64,000 bases of DNA from Promicromonospora iranensis (GCF_028994805.1 NZ_JAJQQP010000007.1:143468-207467), one strand, 5' to 3'. Shown: positions 1 to 8,811, counted from the first letter of the stretch. Notes: generated by a model from the sequence alone, not told the origin. Translations and numbers: made by a program.

Positions 1-351
1 CTCGACCCGACGCTCCCCCTGACCGTCACCGAGTGGGACGAGTGGGGCGACCCCCTGCACGACCCCGAGGTCTACGCGCACATGCGCTCGTACACGCCGT
101 ACGAGAACGTGGCCGACGACGCCTCCCGCTACCCGCGGATCCTGGCCACCACCAGCTTCAACGACACCCGCGTGCTGTACGTGGAGCCGGCGAAGTGGGT
201 GGCCCGGCTGCAGGCCGCGGGGGCGCCGGCGATGCTGAAGATCGAGATGTCCGCAGGGCACGGCGGCGTCTCGGGGCGCTACTCCGCGTGGGAGCAGGTC
301 GCGTTCGAGCACGCGTGGGTGCTGGACGTGCTGGGCCTCGCCGACCGCTGA
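1..351 (+). CDS. ptrB: Oligopeptidase B (S9A prolyl oligopeptidase family), C-terminal part
   Basis: The gene is cut by the left window edge; about 116 C-terminal residues are visible. Oligopeptidase B is a cytoplasmic serine peptidase that cleaves short peptides after Arg or Lys. Two family landmarks are visible: the LATTSFNDTRVLYVEPAKW block, whose Asp is the catalytic acid, and EMSAGHGGVSGRY, whose His completes the triad. The nucleophile Ser lies upstream of the window. The reading frame is open from base 1 and ends in TGA at 349-351. The gene converges on the GH3 gene with only three bases between the stops. Family assignment is firm; whether it prefers basic residues (PtrB) or proline cannot be told from this end alone. 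Confidence 0.9.
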   Translation, partial: LDPTLPLTVTEWDEWGDPLHDPEVYAHMRSYTPYENVADDASRYPRILATTSFNDTRVLYVEPAKWVARLQAAGAPAMLKIEMSAGHGGVSGRYSAWEQVAFEHAWVLDVLGLADR

Positions 352-354
352 CCG

Positions 355-1587
355 TCAGAGATCGGCCTTCGCCGCGACGACCCGGGCCGCCGCCGCGTCC
401 ACCTTCGCGGCGAAGTCCGGGTCGTCGCGCGCGGCCCGGACCAGGGCGTCGACCATGACCGGTGCGGCCGACGGCTTCGCCGAGGCGAGCACGATGTCCA
501 CCCCGGCGTCCACGGCGCGGACCGCGCGCGCGCCCGCGGGCACGCGCTGGACCTGCACCGCCGCGGACAGGTCGTCGGAGATGATGACGCCGTCGAACCC
601 GAGCTCGCGCACCAGGCCCACGGCGACGGGGCTGAACACGGCGGGCGCGTCCGGGTCGATCTTCGTGTAGACCGCCGACGACATCATGACCAGCCCGGAG
701 CCGGCCTCGATACCGGCGCTGAACACGTCCACCGACGGGTCGTCCGGACCGGTGACCGCGTCGGTCACCCCGGCCGTGTCGTCGGTGTTGCCGGTGACAC
801 GGCCGAGGCCCGGGAAGTGCTTGATCGACGTCTGCACGCCCGCGTCCCGCTGGCCCTCCGCGAACGCGTTGCCGTGCGTGATGACGGAGTCCGCGGTGTA
901 CCCGTAGTTGCGTCCGAAGACGCCGACCGGCGCGTTCGACGACGCGGTGGCCTGCGGCACGAGGTCGAGCACCGGCGCCAGGTTGAGGTTCACGCCGGCG
1001 GCGGCGAGCTCGGCGCCCCAGGTCCGGGACCGCTCCCGCAGGTCGGGCGCGGACAGCTCGGCCTGGTCGAGCGCGCTCGGGATGTCGCTGAAGCCCTGCC
1101 CCCGCAGCACCTGCACCGCGCCGCCCTCCTGGTCGGTCGCGACGAAGAGCGGCTGCCGCTGCGCCGCGGCGCCGACGGCGGCATCCACCAGGTTCTTCAC
1201 CGGCTGGCGACCCGCCGTGGTGCGGCCGTGCAGGAACACGCCACCGATCTTCTGGTCCCGGAGCATGTCGAACGTCGGCTGGAACGGACCGGCGACCGGC
1301 AGGCCCACCATGACGATCTGGCCGGCCTTCTCCTCCAGGGTCCAGCCGTCCACCAGCGACAGGTCGGGCTCGCCCGCAGTGGGCTCGGGTGTGGGCTCGG
1401 GTGCGGGCTCGGGAGTAGGCCGCGCCGACGGGGTGCCGGGCGACGCGCTCGGCTGCACGGTCGACTGCGCGGGTCCGGGCAGTGCTGTCGGGTCAGGCTC
1501 CGCCGTCGGGCCGGAGCAGCCGGCGGTCACGGCCGCCACCGTGAGCACCGCCGCGGTGACGAGGCCGAGCGGGCGAAAACGGGTCAT
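355..1587 (-). CDS. Glycoside hydrolase family 3 lipoprotein, beta-N-acetylhexosaminidase-like
   Basis: A 410-residue exported GH3 protein. The N-terminus is a lipoprotein signal ending in the lipobox VTAGC, followed by a roughly 50-residue Pro/Glu/Thr-rich spacer, so the enzyme should be tethered outside the membrane. The single (alpha/beta)8 domain contains VFLHGRTT, FVATDQEGGAVQVL, KHFPGLGRV and GVIISDDLSAA. The Asp in the last motif is the expected nucleophile. The arrangement resembles NagZ-type enzymes that remove N-acetylglucosamine from muropeptides or chitin fragments, although the usual KHFPGHG reads KHFPGLG here. Start taken at the ATG at 1587 with GAGGAG just upstream; an in-frame start at 1602 is possible. 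Substrate is inferred from the family. Confidence 0.85.
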   Translation of the reverse strand: MTRFRPLGLVTAAVLTVAAVTAGCSGPTAEPDPTALPGPAQSTVQPSASPGTPSARPTPEPAPEPTPEPTAGEPDLSLVDGWTLEEKAGQIVMVGLPVAGPFQPTFDMLRDQKIGGVFLHGRTTAGRQPVKNLVDAAVGAAAQRQPLFVATDQEGGAVQVLRGQGFSDIPSALDQAELSAPDLRERSRTWGAELAAAGVNLNLAPVLDLVPQATASSNAPVGVFGRNYGYTADSVITHGNAFAEGQRDAGVQTSIKHFPGLGRVTGNTDDTAGVTDAVTGPDDPSVDVFSAGIEAGSGLVMMSSAVYTKIDPDAPAVFSPVAVGLVRELGFDGVIISDDLSAAVQVQRVPAGARAVRAVDAGVDIVLASAKPSAAPVMVDALVRAARDDPDFAAKVDAAAARVVAAKADL

Positions 1588-1644
1588 GCTCCTCAGTCTC
1601 ACCCCTGCGTGGCCGCCATGTGCACCATGGCTCGGGCCGAGCCG

Positions 1645-2751
1645 TCACACGGCGTCGCCGAGTGCTCGCACGAACTCGTCGACGTCCGCCGCCGTCGTGT
1701 CCCACGCGCACATCCACCGCACCTCGACGCGGTCCGCCGTCTCGCCCGGCGCCCAGTCGTAGAACCGCGCGTGCGCGCGCAGCCGGTCCGCCGCCGCGCG
1801 AGGCAGGGTAGCGAACACGACGTTCGCGTCAGTGGGACGGGTGATGCGGACGGCGCTCGTCAGCCCCGCCGTCTCGATGCCTGCGCGCAGGCGCGCGGCC
1901 ATCGTGTTGGAGTGTGCGGCGTTGCGCAGCCAGAGCGGCGCCCCCTCGCCCGTGCCCGACGTCGGCGCGCCGGGCTCGCCGAGCAGCGCCAGGAGCTGCG
2001 CAGAGACGAACCGGGTCTTCGACGCGAGCTGCATGGTCGCCTTGCGCAGGTACGGCACCGCCTCGACGAGCCCTGCCGCCGAACCCGGAGCGTCGTGACC
2101 GCCGTCAGCCAGCACCACGACCGCCTCGCCGAGCATGCCGCCGTTCTTCGCCGCACCGAAGGACAGGATGTCGACGCCGACGTCGGTGGTGATCTCCCGC
2201 AGCCCGACGCCGAGCGTGGCCGCCGCGTTCGCGAGGCGTGACCCGTCGAGGTGCACGCGCAGACCCGCCGCGTGGGCGGTGTCGGCGAGGAGCTTCAGGT
2301 CGGCGGGCGAGTAGACGGTGCCGAGCTCGGTGACCTGCGTGAGGCTGAGGACCGCGGGCTGCGCGCGCTGCACGTTGCCGAGGTCGCCGGCGTAACGGTC
2401 CACGGCATCGGGCCCGATGCGACCCGCCACGCTCGGTGCGGCGAGGACCTTGAGGCTGCCGACACGTTCCGGGGCGCCGTTCTCGTCCGTGTTGATGTGC
2501 GCGACATCGCTCGCGATCACGCCGCCCCAGCGCGGGGCTGCGGCCATGAGGCTGATGACGTTCGCCCCCGTGCCGTTCAGGACCGGGAAGATGCGGGCGC
2601 GCTCGCCGAACACCTCGGCGGCCCGGTCCTGGAGGCGGGCGGTCACGGGATCGTCGCCGTACGAGACGGCGGCGCCGTCGTTCGCCGCGACGATCGCGGC
2701 CATGACCTCGGGGTGGACGGGGGCGTAGTTGTCGGACGCGAAGTGCTGCAC
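1645..2751 (-). CDS. ltaE: Low-specificity L-threonine aldolase (PLP enzyme)
   Basis: A 368-residue fold-type I PLP enzyme of the beta-eliminating lyase/threonine aldolase family. It cleaves L-threonine or L-allo-threonine to glycine and acetaldehyde in the cytoplasm. The N-terminal SDNYAPVHPEVMAAI and SYGDDPVTARLQ stretches, VHLDGSRLANAA and SFGAAKNGGMLGEA (containing the PLP-binding Lys) follow the family order, and the length is typical. GTG start at 2751, preceded by a good GGGAGAG site. It is followed downstream by the GH3 gene on the same strand, 57 bases away. No operon partner in glycine metabolism is adjacent. Confidence 0.92.
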   Translation of the reverse strand: MQHFASDNYAPVHPEVMAAIVAANDGAAVSYGDDPVTARLQDRAAEVFGERARIFPVLNGTGANVISLMAAAPRWGGVIASDVAHINTDENGAPERVGSLKVLAAPSVAGRIGPDAVDRYAGDLGNVQRAQPAVLSLTQVTELGTVYSPADLKLLADTAHAAGLRVHLDGSRLANAAATLGVGLREITTDVGVDILSFGAAKNGGMLGEAVVVLADGGHDAPGSAAGLVEAVPYLRKATMQLASKTRFVSAQLLALLGEPGAPTSGTGEGAPLWLRNAAHSNTMAARLRAGIETAGLTSAVRITRPTDANVVFATLPRAAADRLRAHARFYDWAPGETADRVEVRWMCAWDTTAADVDEFVRALGDAV

Positions 2752-2774
2752 GCCCCCATTCTCTCCCGCCCGCC

Positions 2775-2865
2775 GCCGAGGTAGTCCTCTGGCGAAGTCG
2801 TCACGTGGCGAGGTAGTCCCTTGGCGAGGTAGTGCGTGACTACCTCGCCAGAGGACTACCTCGGC
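2775..2865. repeat. Nested inverted repeat between ltaE and livF
   Basis: A perfect 21-base inverted repeat (2775-2795 with 2845-2865) encloses a second perfect 12-base hairpin, TGGCGAGGTAGT at 2822-2833 with its complement at 2839-2850 and a GCGTG loop. The right arms overlap, so the two structures exclude each other. The core CGAGGTAGT occurs three times directly and twice inverted. The element lies just downstream of livF and upstream of ltaE on the minus strand. It may act as a terminator for the liv operon, but it is more elaborate than a simple terminator and has no T tract. Confidence 0.7.
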
Positions 2866-2876
2866 ACGGGGAGCGG

Positions 2877-3662
2877 TCAGGAGGCCTTGTCGACGTCCTC
2901 GGCCAGCGTGCCCAGGTACAGCGAGATCACCTTGGGATCGGCCTGGAGCTCCCGGCCGGTGCCCGTGTGCGCGTCCTTGCCCTGGTCGAGCACGTAGCCG
3001 CGGTCGCAGATCTGCAGGCAGCGCCGCGCGTTCTGCTCCACCATGACCACGGACACGCCCGCCTTGTTGATCATCCGGGTGCGCAGGAACGTCTCGTCCT
3101 GACGCACCGGCGACAGCCCGGCGGACGGCTCGTCGAGCAGCAGCACCGAGGGGTTCATCATGAGCGCACGGGCCATGGCGACCATCTGGCGCTCACCGCC
3201 CGACATGGCGCCCGCACGCTGCGAGCGCCGCTCACCCAGCGTCGGGAAGAGGTCGGTGATGAACTCGAACCGCTCCTTGAACGACTTCGGTCGCAGGAAC
3301 ACGCCCATCCGCAGGTTCTCCTCGACGGTGAGCGAGGGGAACACGTTGTTGTTCTGCGGCACGAAGCCGACGCCACGGGCCACCAGGGTGTTGGCCTTCA
3401 TGCCGGTGATGTCGTCCCCCGCGAGCGTGACCTTGCCCGAGTGGATCTTCACCAGCCCGAACAGCGCCTTGAGCAGCGTGGACTTGCCGGCTCCGTTGGG
3501 GCCGATGATGCCCACGAGCTCGCCCTTGGCCACCTCGATGGAGCAGCCCTGGAGGATGTTGACGCCGGGGATGTAACCCGCCACCAGGTTGTCGGCGTGC
3601 AGGAGCCGTTCCGGGGCCTTCGCCTCGGGAGCGGCCGCCGCGGCCGTCGTCGCCTCGCTCAT
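2877..3662 (-). CDS. livF: Branched-chain amino acid ABC transporter ATP-binding protein LivF
   Basis: A 261-residue ABC ATPase, the second nucleotide-binding subunit of a HAAT-family importer, working on the cytoplasmic face with LivG. Walker A GPNGAGKST lies at residues 54-62, followed by the Q-loop FVPQNNNVF, signature MSGGERQMVAMARA and Walker B VLLLDEPSAG. Start chosen at 3662 because the ATG overlaps the livG stop (ATGA); a much longer open frame upstream is a shadow of livG. Last gene of the livK-H-M-G-F unit, followed by a large inverted repeat. The ~20-residue Ala-rich N-terminus is an actinobacterial-style extension. Confidence 0.93.
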   Translation of the reverse strand: MSEATTAAAAAPEAKAPERLLHADNLVAGYIPGVNILQGCSIEVAKGELVGIIGPNGAGKSTLLKALFGLVKIHSGKVTLAGDDITGMKANTLVARGVGFVPQNNNVFPSLTVEENLRMGVFLRPKSFKERFEFITDLFPTLGERRSQRAGAMSGGERQMVAMARALMMNPSVLLLDEPSAGLSPVRQDETFLRTRMINKAGVSVVMVEQNARRCLQICDRGYVLDQGKDAHTGTGRELQADPKVISLYLGTLAEDVDKAS

Positions 3663-4723
3663 CGCTTCTCCTCCTCGGCCTCGAGCCGGGCCAGCACTGC
3701 GGGGTCGAGCAGCGCGTCGTCCCCGAGGTCGGTGTCGTGGTGCGCACCGAGGTAGGCGTCCACCACGGCCTGGTCCTGCATCACGCTGTCGGGCGGGCCC
3801 TCCGCCACGATCCGTCCCTCCGCCATGACGACCACCCAGTCCGAGATGTGGCGGACGGCGTGCATGTCGTGCTCGACGAAGAGCACGGTCATGCCCTCGT
3901 CGCGCAGCGCCTGGACGTGGTGGAGCAGCGACTGCACCAGGGCGGGGTTCACACCGGCCATGGGTTCGTCGAGCATGATCATGGTCGGTTCCGTCATGAG
4001 GGCGCGGGCCATCTCGAGCAGCTTGCGCTGTCCGCCGGAGAGCGACCCGGCGAAGTCGTCCTTCTTCTGATCGAGGTTGAACCGCGCCAGGATCTCCATC
4101 GCCTTGGCCGTGTTCCGCTTCTCCACGCCCGACCACAGCGGCCGGAACAGGGAGCCGAACAGGTTCTCGCCGGGGTTGCCCGGCGCGGCCAGCAGCATGT
4201 TCTGCAGCACGGTCAGGCGCGACAGCGCCTTGGTGAGCTGGAACGTGCGGACCATGCCGGTGCGGGCCAGCTTCGCGGCGCTGGTGTGCGCGATCGGCCT
4301 GCCCTCGAACTCCCACGTGCCCTGGTTGGCCTTGTCGAAGCCGGTCAGCAGGTTGAAGAACGTGGTCTTGCCGGCGCCGTTGGGGCCGATCAGCGCGGTG
4401 ATCGCACCGCGCTGCACCTCGAGGTGGTCCACGTCGACGGCGGTCATGCCCCCGAAACGACGCTGCACTCCGGTCGCCGTCAGGATCACGTCCGGCTTGG
4501 CCACGCCGACCTTGGGCTCCACGTGACTCAGGATCTCGGTCACCTTCTTGGCGGCGGCACTGCGCTCGGTGCTCGCCGCCGCGACGGCGTCCGCAGCCGC
4601 GGCGGAGCCGACCAGGTCCTCGGTCCCGTCGGGTCCGGTGGCTTCGGCCGGCTCCGCCACCGCGACCGGGTCAACGGTCTCCACCGGCTCGCCTGCCGTG
4701 TTCTCGTTCTTGTCAGCGGACAT
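3659..4723 (-). CDS. livG: Branched-chain amino acid ABC transporter ATP-binding protein LivG
   Basis: A 354-residue ABC ATPase. Walker A GPNGAGKTT lies at residues 113-121, with signature LSGGQRKLLEMARA, Walker B IMLDEPMAG and the LivG-type FVEHDMHAVRHISDWVVVM. Family members are usually about 250-280 residues. The excess is an 80-residue Ala/Glu/Pro/Thr-rich N-terminal tail without predicted structure. Its ATG lies inside the last codons of livM (11-base overlap), which supports this start and indicates translational coupling. It works with LivF to power import through LivH and LivM. Confidence 0.93.
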   Translation of the reverse strand: MSADKNENTAGEPVETVDPVAVAEPAEATGPDGTEDLVGSAAAADAVAAASTERSAAAKKVTEILSHVEPKVGVAKPDVILTATGVQRRFGGMTAVDVDHLEVQRGAITALIGPNGAGKTTFFNLLTGFDKANQGTWEFEGRPIAHTSAAKLARTGMVRTFQLTKALSRLTVLQNMLLAAPGNPGENLFGSLFRPLWSGVEKRNTAKAMEILARFNLDQKKDDFAGSLSGGQRKLLEMARALMTEPTMIMLDEPMAGVNPALVQSLLHHVQALRDEGMTVLFVEHDMHAVRHISDWVVVMAEGRIVAEGPPDSVMQDQAVVDAYLGAHHDTDLGDDALLDPAVLARLEAEEEKR

Positions 4724-5699
4724 CGAAGGCGAGCTCCTTCTTGTTTCCCAGGATTCCCTGCGGCCGGAAGATCACGATGCACATCAGCGCGACGCCCACC
4801 ATGAGGCCGGCGAGGTGCTCCACGTTCTCCGCGGGCATGATGTCGCTGAGGCCGGTACGCATACCGGTGCGGAGCAGCATGTACACGAAGAAGAACAGCA
4901 TCGATCCGAGCACCGGGCCCCAGAGGGTGGCCGCGCCACCGAGCAGCATCACGGTCCAGACGAAGAACGTCAGGGTGCGCCCCATGTTGTCCGGCGCCAC
5001 GGATATCGGGAGCACGAACAACATGCCCGCCAAGGATCCGGCGATGCCACCCAGGACCAGCGCCTGCATCTTGTAGGAGAAGACGTTCTTGCCGAGCGCC
5101 CGCACGGCGTCCTCGTCCTCGCGGATGCCCTTGAGCACGCGACCCCACGGGCTGCGCGTGATGAGCCAGACCAGGAGCACGGCGATCAGCACCAGGCTCC
5201 AGGCGAAGATGCGGGTCCACCAGGAGTCGGAGCCGTTGTGGATGTACTCGAGCGGTCCGATCGCCGTGCGCCCGTCGGGCAGCGGCGACAGATCCTGGAA
5301 GGTCCCCTTGTAGGCGGTACCGGCCAGACCGGAGGCGCCGCCCGTGTACTCCGCCCACAGGGTCGACCGACCGGCGAACCGGATGATCTCCGCGGCGGAG
5401 ATCGTCACGATCGCCAGGTAGTCGCCTCGCAGCTTCAGCGTGGGGATACCCAGGACGAGTGCCAGGAGGGCACCCGCAGCCGCGGCGATGAGGAAGGCCA
5501 GCCAGAACGGGGCGCCCTCGATGGTGGCGATCGCGAACCCGTACGCCCCCATCAGCATGAAGCCGGCCTGGCCGATGTTCAGCAGTCCGGTGTAGCCGAA
5601 GTGCAGGTTGAGACCGATCGCCGCGAGGGCGTAGGCGGCGGTGGCAGGCGCGACCAGCTGGGCGAGCGCCTGGATGAGGATACGAATCAGTTCGTCCAT
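4713..5699 (-). CDS. livM: Branched-chain amino acid ABC transporter permease LivM
   Basis: A 328-residue membrane permease of the LivM family with eight or more hydrophobic segments. The family sequence NLHFGYTGLLNIGQAGFMLMGAY begins near residue 29, and the EAA-like cytoplasmic loop reads RSPWGRVLKGIREDEDAVRALGKN. It forms the translocation path with LivH. It begins 13 bases after the livH stop and overlaps livG. The start at 5699 has an AAAGGAGAA site a few bases upstream. Substrate is inferred from family: Leu, Ile, Val or another HAAT substrate such as short amides. Confidence 0.93.
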   Translation of the reverse strand: MDELIRILIQALAQLVAPATAAYALAAIGLNLHFGYTGLLNIGQAGFMLMGAYGFAIATIEGAPFWLAFLIAAAAGALLALVLGIPTLKLRGDYLAIVTISAAEIIRFAGRSTLWAEYTGGASGLAGTAYKGTFQDLSPLPDGRTAIGPLEYIHNGSDSWWTRIFAWSLVLIAVLLVWLITRSPWGRVLKGIREDEDAVRALGKNVFSYKMQALVLGGIAGSLAGMLFVLPISVAPDNMGRTLTFFVWTVMLLGGAATLWGPVLGSMLFFFVYMLLRTGMRTGLSDIMPAENVEHLAGLMVGVALMCIVIFRPQGILGNKKELAFDVR

Positions 5700-5712
5700 G
5701 ACGATTCTCCTT

Positions 5713-7140
5713 TCAGCCGACCCGCACGGCGCGGCCGAGGAGGCCCTGCGGCCTGATCAGCAGCACGAGGATGAGGATCAAGAGGCCCGAGGCGTACCGA
5801 AGGCTGCTCGGCATGCCGGGGATGAGGGTGGACATCTCGACCACGAGGCCGATCACGATCGATCCGGCCAGGGCACCGAACGCGGTACCCATGCCGCCGA
5901 GCGTCACGGACGCGAACATCAGGAGCAGCAGGATCATGCCGAGCGTCCAGGTGAAGGACCCGAACGAGATGGCCAGCAGCATGCCGGACAGACCCGCCAG
6001 ACCGGTGGACATGGTCCAGACGATGCGGACGATGCGGTCGGGGTTGATGCCCGTGGCGGCGGCGAGCGCGGCATTGTCCGAGACGGCACGGGTGGCGCGC
6101 CCGATCCGGGTCTGGGTGAGGAACCAGGCGATGACGCCGATGACGGCCAGCGCCACGAGCATCGACAGCCAGGACGCCGCACTCAGGGTGATGCCGGCGA
6201 TCTCCACCGGGCGGGCGTTCTGCGGCAGGACGCGCTGCGAACGGCCACCGATGAACATCTGGATCACGTACTGCAGGGACATCGACAGACCGATGGTCAC
6301 GATCATGAGCTGCATGACGGGGGTGCCACGTCTACGTAGCGGCCCCCAGAGGACAACATCCTGGAACCACCCCGTGGCCGCGCAGATGACGATCGTGGCC
6401 AGGACGGCCGCCCACACGGGCAGGCCCCACCAGTTGACCGAGATGAACCCGAGCAGAGCGCCGAGCGTCACCTGCTCACCGTGCGAGAAGGTCGAGATGC
6501 CGGTGGTGCCGTAGATGAGGCTCAGGCCCACCGAGGCGAGCGCGAGCAGCAGACCGAAGCGGATGCCGGAGCCGAACTGCTGCCAGACCTGGCTGAACTC
6601 CGGCCACCCGGAGGCGTTCTCGGTGGTTCCTTCGTCTCCGATACCGCTGTCCTCGGCGTCTTCCCCGCCGGTCCCGGTCTCCGACGGCGCTGTCGTCGAA
6701 CCGTTCTCCGCAGGGGCCGAGCCCTGCACGATGCGGAACGCGCCCCGCGCCGTCGAGCCCGTCTGGGCGACGACCTGACGCTCCGGCACGTCCGTGCTCA
6801 TGCCGTCAGGCACCGTCGCCGGGTCCACGGTCAGCGTGTAGCGGCCCACGGTCGGTACCGCCACGGACACTGGCCCGTCGGTGGAGGTCACGACCGCCTC
6901 GAAGTCGTTGCCGGTGATCGTCACCTCGATACCGGGAACAGGATCGTTGTTGTTGTCGAGCACGATCGGGGAGACGCAGGCGGTCGTCCCGTCGGGGGTG
7001 CAGTCGGTCGCAACGTCCGCACCGGATGCGGCGGCAGGTGCGGCGAGCATCGCCGCGCTCGCGGTCAAGGCCGCGAGCACCGCCACGACGACGGCGAGGG
7101 CTCGCCGCGCCGGGGACGCGATTGGTCGGTCGGCTTTCAT
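5713..7140 (-). CDS. livH: LivH-type permease fused to an exported N-terminal domain
   Basis: A 475-residue protein; ordinary LivH is about 290-300 residues. Residues 1-40 are a Sec-type signal (RRALAVVVAVLAALTASAA, then an AAPAAASG cleavage-like site). Residues ~45-130 look like a small beta-sandwich of the carboxypeptidase-regulatory/SpaA kind, with GIEVTITGNDFEAVVTSTDG and GRYTLTVDPATVPDG. Residues ~130-185 are a Glu/Gly/Ser/Thr linker. From about residue 190 the canonical LivH permease follows, including SVGLSLIYGTTGISTFSHGE and MGTAFGALAGSIVIGLV. ATG at 7140 with GGAGG upstream and good spacing; the open frame extends to 7305 but lacks a better start. The added domain would face the cell surface near the binding protein. 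Confidence 0.88.
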   Translation of the reverse strand: MKADRPIASPARRALAVVVAVLAALTASAAMLAAPAAASGADVATDCTPDGTTACVSPIVLDNNNDPVPGIEVTITGNDFEAVVTSTDGPVSVAVPTVGRYTLTVDPATVPDGMSTDVPERQVVAQTGSTARGAFRIVQGSAPAENGSTTAPSETGTGGEDAEDSGIGDEGTTENASGWPEFSQVWQQFGSGIRFGLLLALASVGLSLIYGTTGISTFSHGEQVTLGALLGFISVNWWGLPVWAAVLATIVICAATGWFQDVVLWGPLRRRGTPVMQLMIVTIGLSMSLQYVIQMFIGGRSQRVLPQNARPVEIAGITLSAASWLSMLVALAVIGVIAWFLTQTRIGRATRAVSDNAALAAATGINPDRIVRIVWTMSTGLAGLSGMLLAISFGSFTWTLGMILLLLMFASVTLGGMGTAFGALAGSIVIGLVVEMSTLIPGMPSSLRYASGLLILILVLLIRPQGLLGRAVRVG

Positions 7141-7261
7141 GTGCCGGGTCCTCCGTGGTGTCAGGGGCAGGTCCCGGGGTTCTCCCGGTTCCATCTTCTC
7201 CCCGTGATGTAGCAGCCCTGAACGGGCCGTGTACGCAAGGGTCGTTCGCAAGCGTGCCGGA

Positions 7262-7307
7262 AGTGTAGCCGTGCTTTGTGTCACACCTGCCCGAGGCCGC
7301 GTCACAC
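7262..7307 (-). promoter_or_regulatory. Candidate livH promoter with GTGTCACAC operator-like repeat
   Basis: On the minus strand a TACACT -10-like hexamer (7262-7267) lies about 125 bases before livH. Immediately upstream of it is the dyad GTGTCACAC (7278-7286), and a second GTCACAC at 7301-7307. The same half-site recurs several times before livK. Together with the terminator between livK and livH, this suggests a separate, co-regulated promoter for livH. Inference only; the remainder of 7141-7361 shows nothing else. Confidence 0.4.
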
Positions 7308-7361
7308 GGAAGCGCTAGCATCCGGTCTCTTTCTGACCCGGGTTCAGCACCCCGGGCGGGT

Positions 7362-7413
7362 ACGACGACGGCCCGGTCGCCCTCCACGCGGAAGGCGATC
7401 GGGCCGTCGTCGT
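7362..7413 (-). terminator. Stem-loop between livK and livH
   Basis: Twenty-base arms (7362-7381 and 7394-7413) pair with a single G/A difference around a 12-base loop. The hairpin lies about 50 bases after the livK stop and before livH. It could fully terminate livK transcription, or partly terminate it so that the binding protein is made in excess over the permease genes. No U tract is present, as is common in high-GC actinobacteria. Confidence 0.65.
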
Positions 7414-7462
7414 CAGGTCGTGCCGTCCTGCCGCGACCGGCCGGACGCCACGAGGTCGCGGA

Positions 7463-8743
7463 CTACTCCGTGACCTCACCCTCGATGGACCTCGAGAAGA
7501 CGTTCACGTTGTCCTTGTCGTACTCGTACACGCCGATGAGCGCGGACGTCGGGTCGTTCTGGTCGTTCAGAGGGCCTACACCGGACTGACCCTTGTAGTG
7601 GATCTCGTCGCCGGCCTCGAGCGCCGCGACGCCCTCCTCGAACGAGGTGACCTCGGTACCACCGTCTGCACCGGAGACGGCCTTGATGTTCTCCGAGATG
7701 GTGGTCCCGTCGGTGCCCTCGCCGCGGACGGCGGCGAGCGCGGCCAGGATCACGGCGTCGTAGGACTCAGGTGCGTAGGAGAAGTCGGCGAGCTCGCTGC
7801 CCTCGTTCTCCTCGTACCAGCCGCTGACGCGGTCCCGGAACTCCTCCGGGGCCTGCGCACCGGGGATCGTGCCGACCACGCCCTCGAGAGTGCCCTTGTC
7901 GAAGTCCGGCTCGTACGACGCGGTGTTGCCGTCGCAGAAGTACGTGGTGCCGTTGAAGTCCCAGTTCTGCGAGGTGAGCTCTGAGACGATCGCCTTGGTC
8001 TCCTCGAAAGCGATGACCGCGATGGCGTCCGGCTTGGACGACAGCGCGTCCGTGACGATCGAGGAGAAGTTGCTCTCACCCGGGGGGAACTCGTCGCCCC
8101 CACCGGTCTCGCCGTACACGACCTCGCCGCCGCCGGCCTCGATGGCCTGCTGGACGTTGTCGCGCAGGCCGGTGCCGTAGGCCTCGTCCTGGACGATCAT
8201 GGCGACCTTCTGGTGGCCGCCGTCGAGGATCAGCGAGCCGAGGGCCGCGCCCTGCACGGTGTCCGGCGGCGCCGTCCGGGTGAAGAAGTCGCTCGCACCC
8301 GAGAGGTCGGTGGCCGTGTTGGCCGGAGAGATCTGCATGACGCCGGCCTCGGTGAACTGGTCCACCACGTTGAGGCTGACCGCCGACGACGCGGCGCCGA
8401 TGACGACCTGGGCGCCCTTGCTGATCAGGTCGGTCGCGGTCTGCTGCGCGACGCTGGTGTCCGTCGTGTCACCGGAGTCACCCTGTTCCATGGTGACGTC
8501 GTTGCCGAGTACGCCACCGGCCGCGTTGATGTCGTCGATCGCCAGACCGACACCCGCGACCTCGGGCGGGCCGAGGAAGGCGAGCGTGCCGGTGAGCGGA
8601 AGGATGGTGCCGACGATGAGCGGATCCTGCGACGCGGCGGTCTCGCCGTCACCCGCATCCGTGGTCGTGGAGCAGGCCGCGAGGCCCACGCTGAGGACAG
8701 CGGCGATCGCAAGACCGCGCGCCGCCGTGGAACGTCGAATCAT
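7463..8743 (-). CDS. livK: Branched-chain amino acid ABC transporter substrate-binding lipoprotein
   Basis: A 426-residue type I periplasmic binding protein. The N-terminus has a lipoprotein signal with lipobox LAAC at about residue 24, so it is anchored outside the membrane. Family features follow: LIVGTILPLTGTLAFLGPPEVAGVGLAIDDIN (start of the fold), GAASSAVSLNVVDQF (ligand-site region) and the two-lobe pattern through QKVAMIVQDEAYGTGLRDN. It is first in the livK-H-M-G-F cluster and should deliver substrate to LivH/LivM. AAGGGG precedes the ATG. Ligand is not defined by sequence; Leu/Ile/Val, urea or amides are all seen in this family. Confidence 0.92.
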   Translation of the reverse strand: MIRRSTAARGLAIAAVLSVGLAACSTTTDAGDGETAASQDPLIVGTILPLTGTLAFLGPPEVAGVGLAIDDINAAGGVLGNDVTMEQGDSGDTTDTSVAQQTATDLISKGAQVVIGAASSAVSLNVVDQFTEAGVMQISPANTATDLSGASDFFTRTAPPDTVQGAALGSLILDGGHQKVAMIVQDEAYGTGLRDNVQQAIEAGGGEVVYGETGGGDEFPPGESNFSSIVTDALSSKPDAIAVIAFEETKAIVSELTSQNWDFNGTTYFCDGNTASYEPDFDKGTLEGVVGTIPGAQAPEEFRDRVSGWYEENEGSELADFSYAPESYDAVILAALAAVRGEGTDGTTISENIKAVSGADGGTEVTSFEEGVAALEAGDEIHYKGQSGVGPLNDQNDPTSALIGVYEYDKDNVNVFSRSIEGEVTE

Positions 8744-8811
8744 TCTGCTGGTCCCCTTCGAGCGGGAGTGAACCGGACGGGGCGACTTGCCTCGTCGTGG
8801 CGATGAACGTA

